Positions 5,971-7,124 of a DNA stretch of 7,124 nucleotides are shown here, piece by piece. The position numbers and the translations under genes are program-made. Origin of the DNA: a bacterium (GTDB lineage: Bacteria; JACRDZ01; JAJRWM01). The DNA lies in the NCBI GenBank assembly GCA_024276815.1, contig JAJRWM010000070.1:1-7124 (forward strand). Direction: 5' to 3'. Numbering within the stretch: the stretch's first letter is position 1; each line of letters begins with the position of its first letter. The notes beneath the pieces were generated by a model. That model had not been told where the DNA came from, did no database searches, and was given only the letters and a program-made list of their open reading frames with translations.

Positions 5971-6908
5971 ATCTCCGCTTTTTGATTCCATTGCTTATCG
6001 GCCTTTTCCTGCTAAGCGGTTGCGGTCTTATTTCATCTTCCCGGAAAAATGAAATACGTCAGTCCAAGCTGGCTTACGAGTATTACCGGGACAGTCAATA
6101 TTACCGGGCGATAATTGAATACCGGCGCTTGATAAAAACGCACCCCGATAGTCCCGATATTCCTCAATATATCTTCCGGATCGGCGAGACCTATTACCTG
6201 TTGAACAAATACCCGCAGGCGATTACCGAGTACAAGAAGATTGTCAACCATTATTCCGATTCTGACTATGCCGCCTGGAGCGAGTTCCGCATCGGCCAGA
6301 GCCTGTTTCGTTCCCAAGGCTACAAACAGAGTATTCAGCAATATAAGTTGCTGGCGAAAAAATATCCTGAATCACGCTGGGCTGATGACGCGCTTTATTA
6401 CGCCGGCAATATTTACCTGTACCAACTTAAAAAGAGAAAAATCGCCAACGAGATCTATCGCGAGGTGATAGCGAGATTTCCGCGCAGCGACAGCGCTGAT
6501 GACGCGTTACGCAGCTTGATGTGGTATGAATTAAATCTTAACAAGGATCCTGAGGCGGCTCAAAAGCTCTGCCGGGGGATAATTAACCGTTCGCCAGGCA
6601 GCGCTCTGGCGGCTTTAGCTCAATTTCAAATAGCTAAAATTTATTCCAAATATCTCAATGATCCGGAAAAAAGCCTGAGCGAGTATCTTGCGTTTGTAGA
6701 CCAATACCCGAAAAGTTCGATTATGGATGACGTCCTCTGGGAAATAGGGCAGCTTTACGAAAAAGAGAAAAAATACGACGACGCTATCTATACTTTTGAT
6801 AAATTAATCAATTCCTACCCTTACAGTCACTACCGGGAAAGGGCGCAGTCCCACATGGATAATATCTTCAGGCAGATCCGGCGCCGTGGCGCCAAGCCGT
6901 CGTTGTGA
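5934..6908 (+). CDS. Second TPR lipoprotein, paralogue of the BamD-like gene before it
   Basis: ATG 5934 is chosen because it gives a sensible lipoprotein signal: basic N-region (R2, K4, R7, K8, R15), hydrophobic LIPLLIGLFLLSG, and a consensus lipobox LSGC with the lipid cysteine at residue 30. The longer frame from ATG 5841 would put about 60 residues before that cysteine. The start overlaps the previous gene by 37 bases. A weak GGGA lies close upstream (5927-5930), so coupling to the preceding gene is likely. The 324-residue product has about seven TPR units after the anchor (near 43-71, 80-108, 117-145, 153-183, 189-219, 227-258, 266-295), with repeated Y-P-x-S turns and A-D-D-A-L helix starts. 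It ends in a basic tail (RQIRRRGAKPSL). Gly at +2 fits outer-membrane sorting. It is related to the preceding protein but lacks a clear copy of the BamD FYY hallmark, so a general envelope scaffold role is the safer call. Confidence 0.82.
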   Translation: MRPKNCRKTGEINLRFLIPLLIGLFLLSGCGLISSSRKNEIRQSKLAYEYYRDSQYYRAIIEYRRLIKTHPDSPDIPQYIFRIGETYYLLNKYPQAITEYKKIVNHYSDSDYAAWSEFRIGQSLFRSQGYKQSIQQYKLLAKKYPESRWADDALYYAGNIYLYQLKKRKIANEIYREVIARFPRSDSADDALRSLMWYELNLNKDPEAAQKLCRGIINRSPGSALAALAQFQIAKIYSKYLNDPEKSLSEYLAFVDQYPKSSIMDDVLWEIGQLYEKEKKYDDAIYTFDKLINSYPYSHYRERAQSHMDNIFRQIRRRGAKPSL

Positions 6909-6928
6909 AAAATATGAATCAAAAATGA

Positions 6929-6941
6929 CAGGCGGTAATCC
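6929..6941 (+). repeat. Intergenic repeat, copy 1
   Basis: CAGGCGGTAATCC here matches CAAGCGGTAATCC at 7079-7091 in 12 of 13 bases, with GCGGTAATCC identical in both and CAG or CCAG following. This copy lacks the left arm that would let it fold into the hairpin seen in copy 2. Confidence 0.5.
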
Positions 6942-7065
6942 CAGTCCGCTACAGAGTTTTGGAATGTAGTACCTTGTTAATGGAAATGTGACATGACACG
7001 GATTGGCCGGCTCGTTGTCGGGGCATGCCTCCCCCGTCCAGACATTGCCTGCCCGTGCTCCGAGC

Positions 7066-7093
7066 TGTCATTCCAGCGCAAGCGGTAATCCAG
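7066..7093 (+). repeat. Intergenic hairpin repeat, copy 2 (TCATTCC...GGAATCC-like)
   Basis: The bases read TGTCATTCCAGC, then GCAA, then GCGGTAATCCAG. ATTCCAGC (7070-7077) and GCGGTAAT (7082-7089) pair in six of eight positions around a GCAA tetraloop. The form strongly resembles the dispersed GTCATTCCCGC...GCGGGAATCCAG hairpin repeats found between genes in many bacterial genomes, here with two stem mismatches. Family membership is from memory of that motif and has not been tested by a search. Confidence 0.5.
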
Positions 7094-7124
7094 ATGGATA
7101 GTCAGAACAGATACATCAATGAAA

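Larger units (their letters stand above)
6909..7124. other. Non-coding downstream region
   Basis: No supported gene is seen on either strand; every ATG frame closes quickly. There is no clear intrinsic terminator after the last gene. A GCGG/CCGC pairing at 6932-6949 is followed only by ACAGAGTTTT. A stronger hairpin, CGGGG (7019-7023) with CCCCG (7032-7036) and an eight-base loop, has no T run after it. The region is richer in G and C after 6990 and carries two copies of a short repeat, listed separately. Confidence 0.6.

Noticed and set aside
6932-6960. Intrinsic terminator for the lipoprotein genes
   Set aside because: Only four base pairs form around a ten-base loop, and the four T residues come after ACAGAG, so the element is too weak to call.

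Overview
The window comes from the chromosome of a diderm (Gram-negative-type) bacterium of middling GC. The main support is two consecutive TPR lipoproteins with export signals and lipoboxes, the first of which looks like the outer-membrane assembly factor BamD. All genes lie on the + strand and use the standard bacterial code: TAA, TAG and TGA all end genes here. The leucyl-tRNA synthetase is of the general bacterial type. I cannot name the phylum from sequence alone.

Layout. Bases 3-110 are the C-terminal end of a TPR-like protein, closed by a probable intrinsic terminator (117-139). Bases 140-393 are non-coding and end in a good extended -10 sigma70-type promoter (319-347). Next is a gene for a GAF-GAF-GGDEF diguanylate cyclase (394-1926), cut by a single in-frame TAA at 1342-1344. 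This leaves a GAF-GAF fragment and a GGDEF fragment in the same reading frame. Thirty-seven bases later, leuS (1964-4444) starts on a TTG behind a strong ribosome binding site. After 12 bases comes a one-domain cyclic-nucleotide-binding protein (4457-4936), whose stop overlaps the start of a BamD-like TPR lipoprotein (4933-5970) by ATGA. That gene in turn overlaps a second TPR lipoprotein (5934-6908). Bases 6909-7124 are non-coding and hold two copies of a short repeat, one able to form a hairpin.

How the genes may work together. The short gaps, the overlaps and the lack of any visible terminator from 394 to 6908 suggest one transcription unit. It would contain a c-di-GMP synthase gene (possibly broken), a housekeeping tRNA synthetase, a small nucleotide sensor and two envelope lipoproteins. 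The most unusual points are the intact catalytic GGDEF half behind a lone stop codon, the roughly 620 bases of possibly untranslated RNA this leaves in front of leuS, and the tight coupling of a stand-alone cNMP-binding domain to BamD-like lipoproteins. Nothing here proves a new system. The cNMP sensor plus twin TPR-lipoprotein cassette is the best candidate for a less described one.
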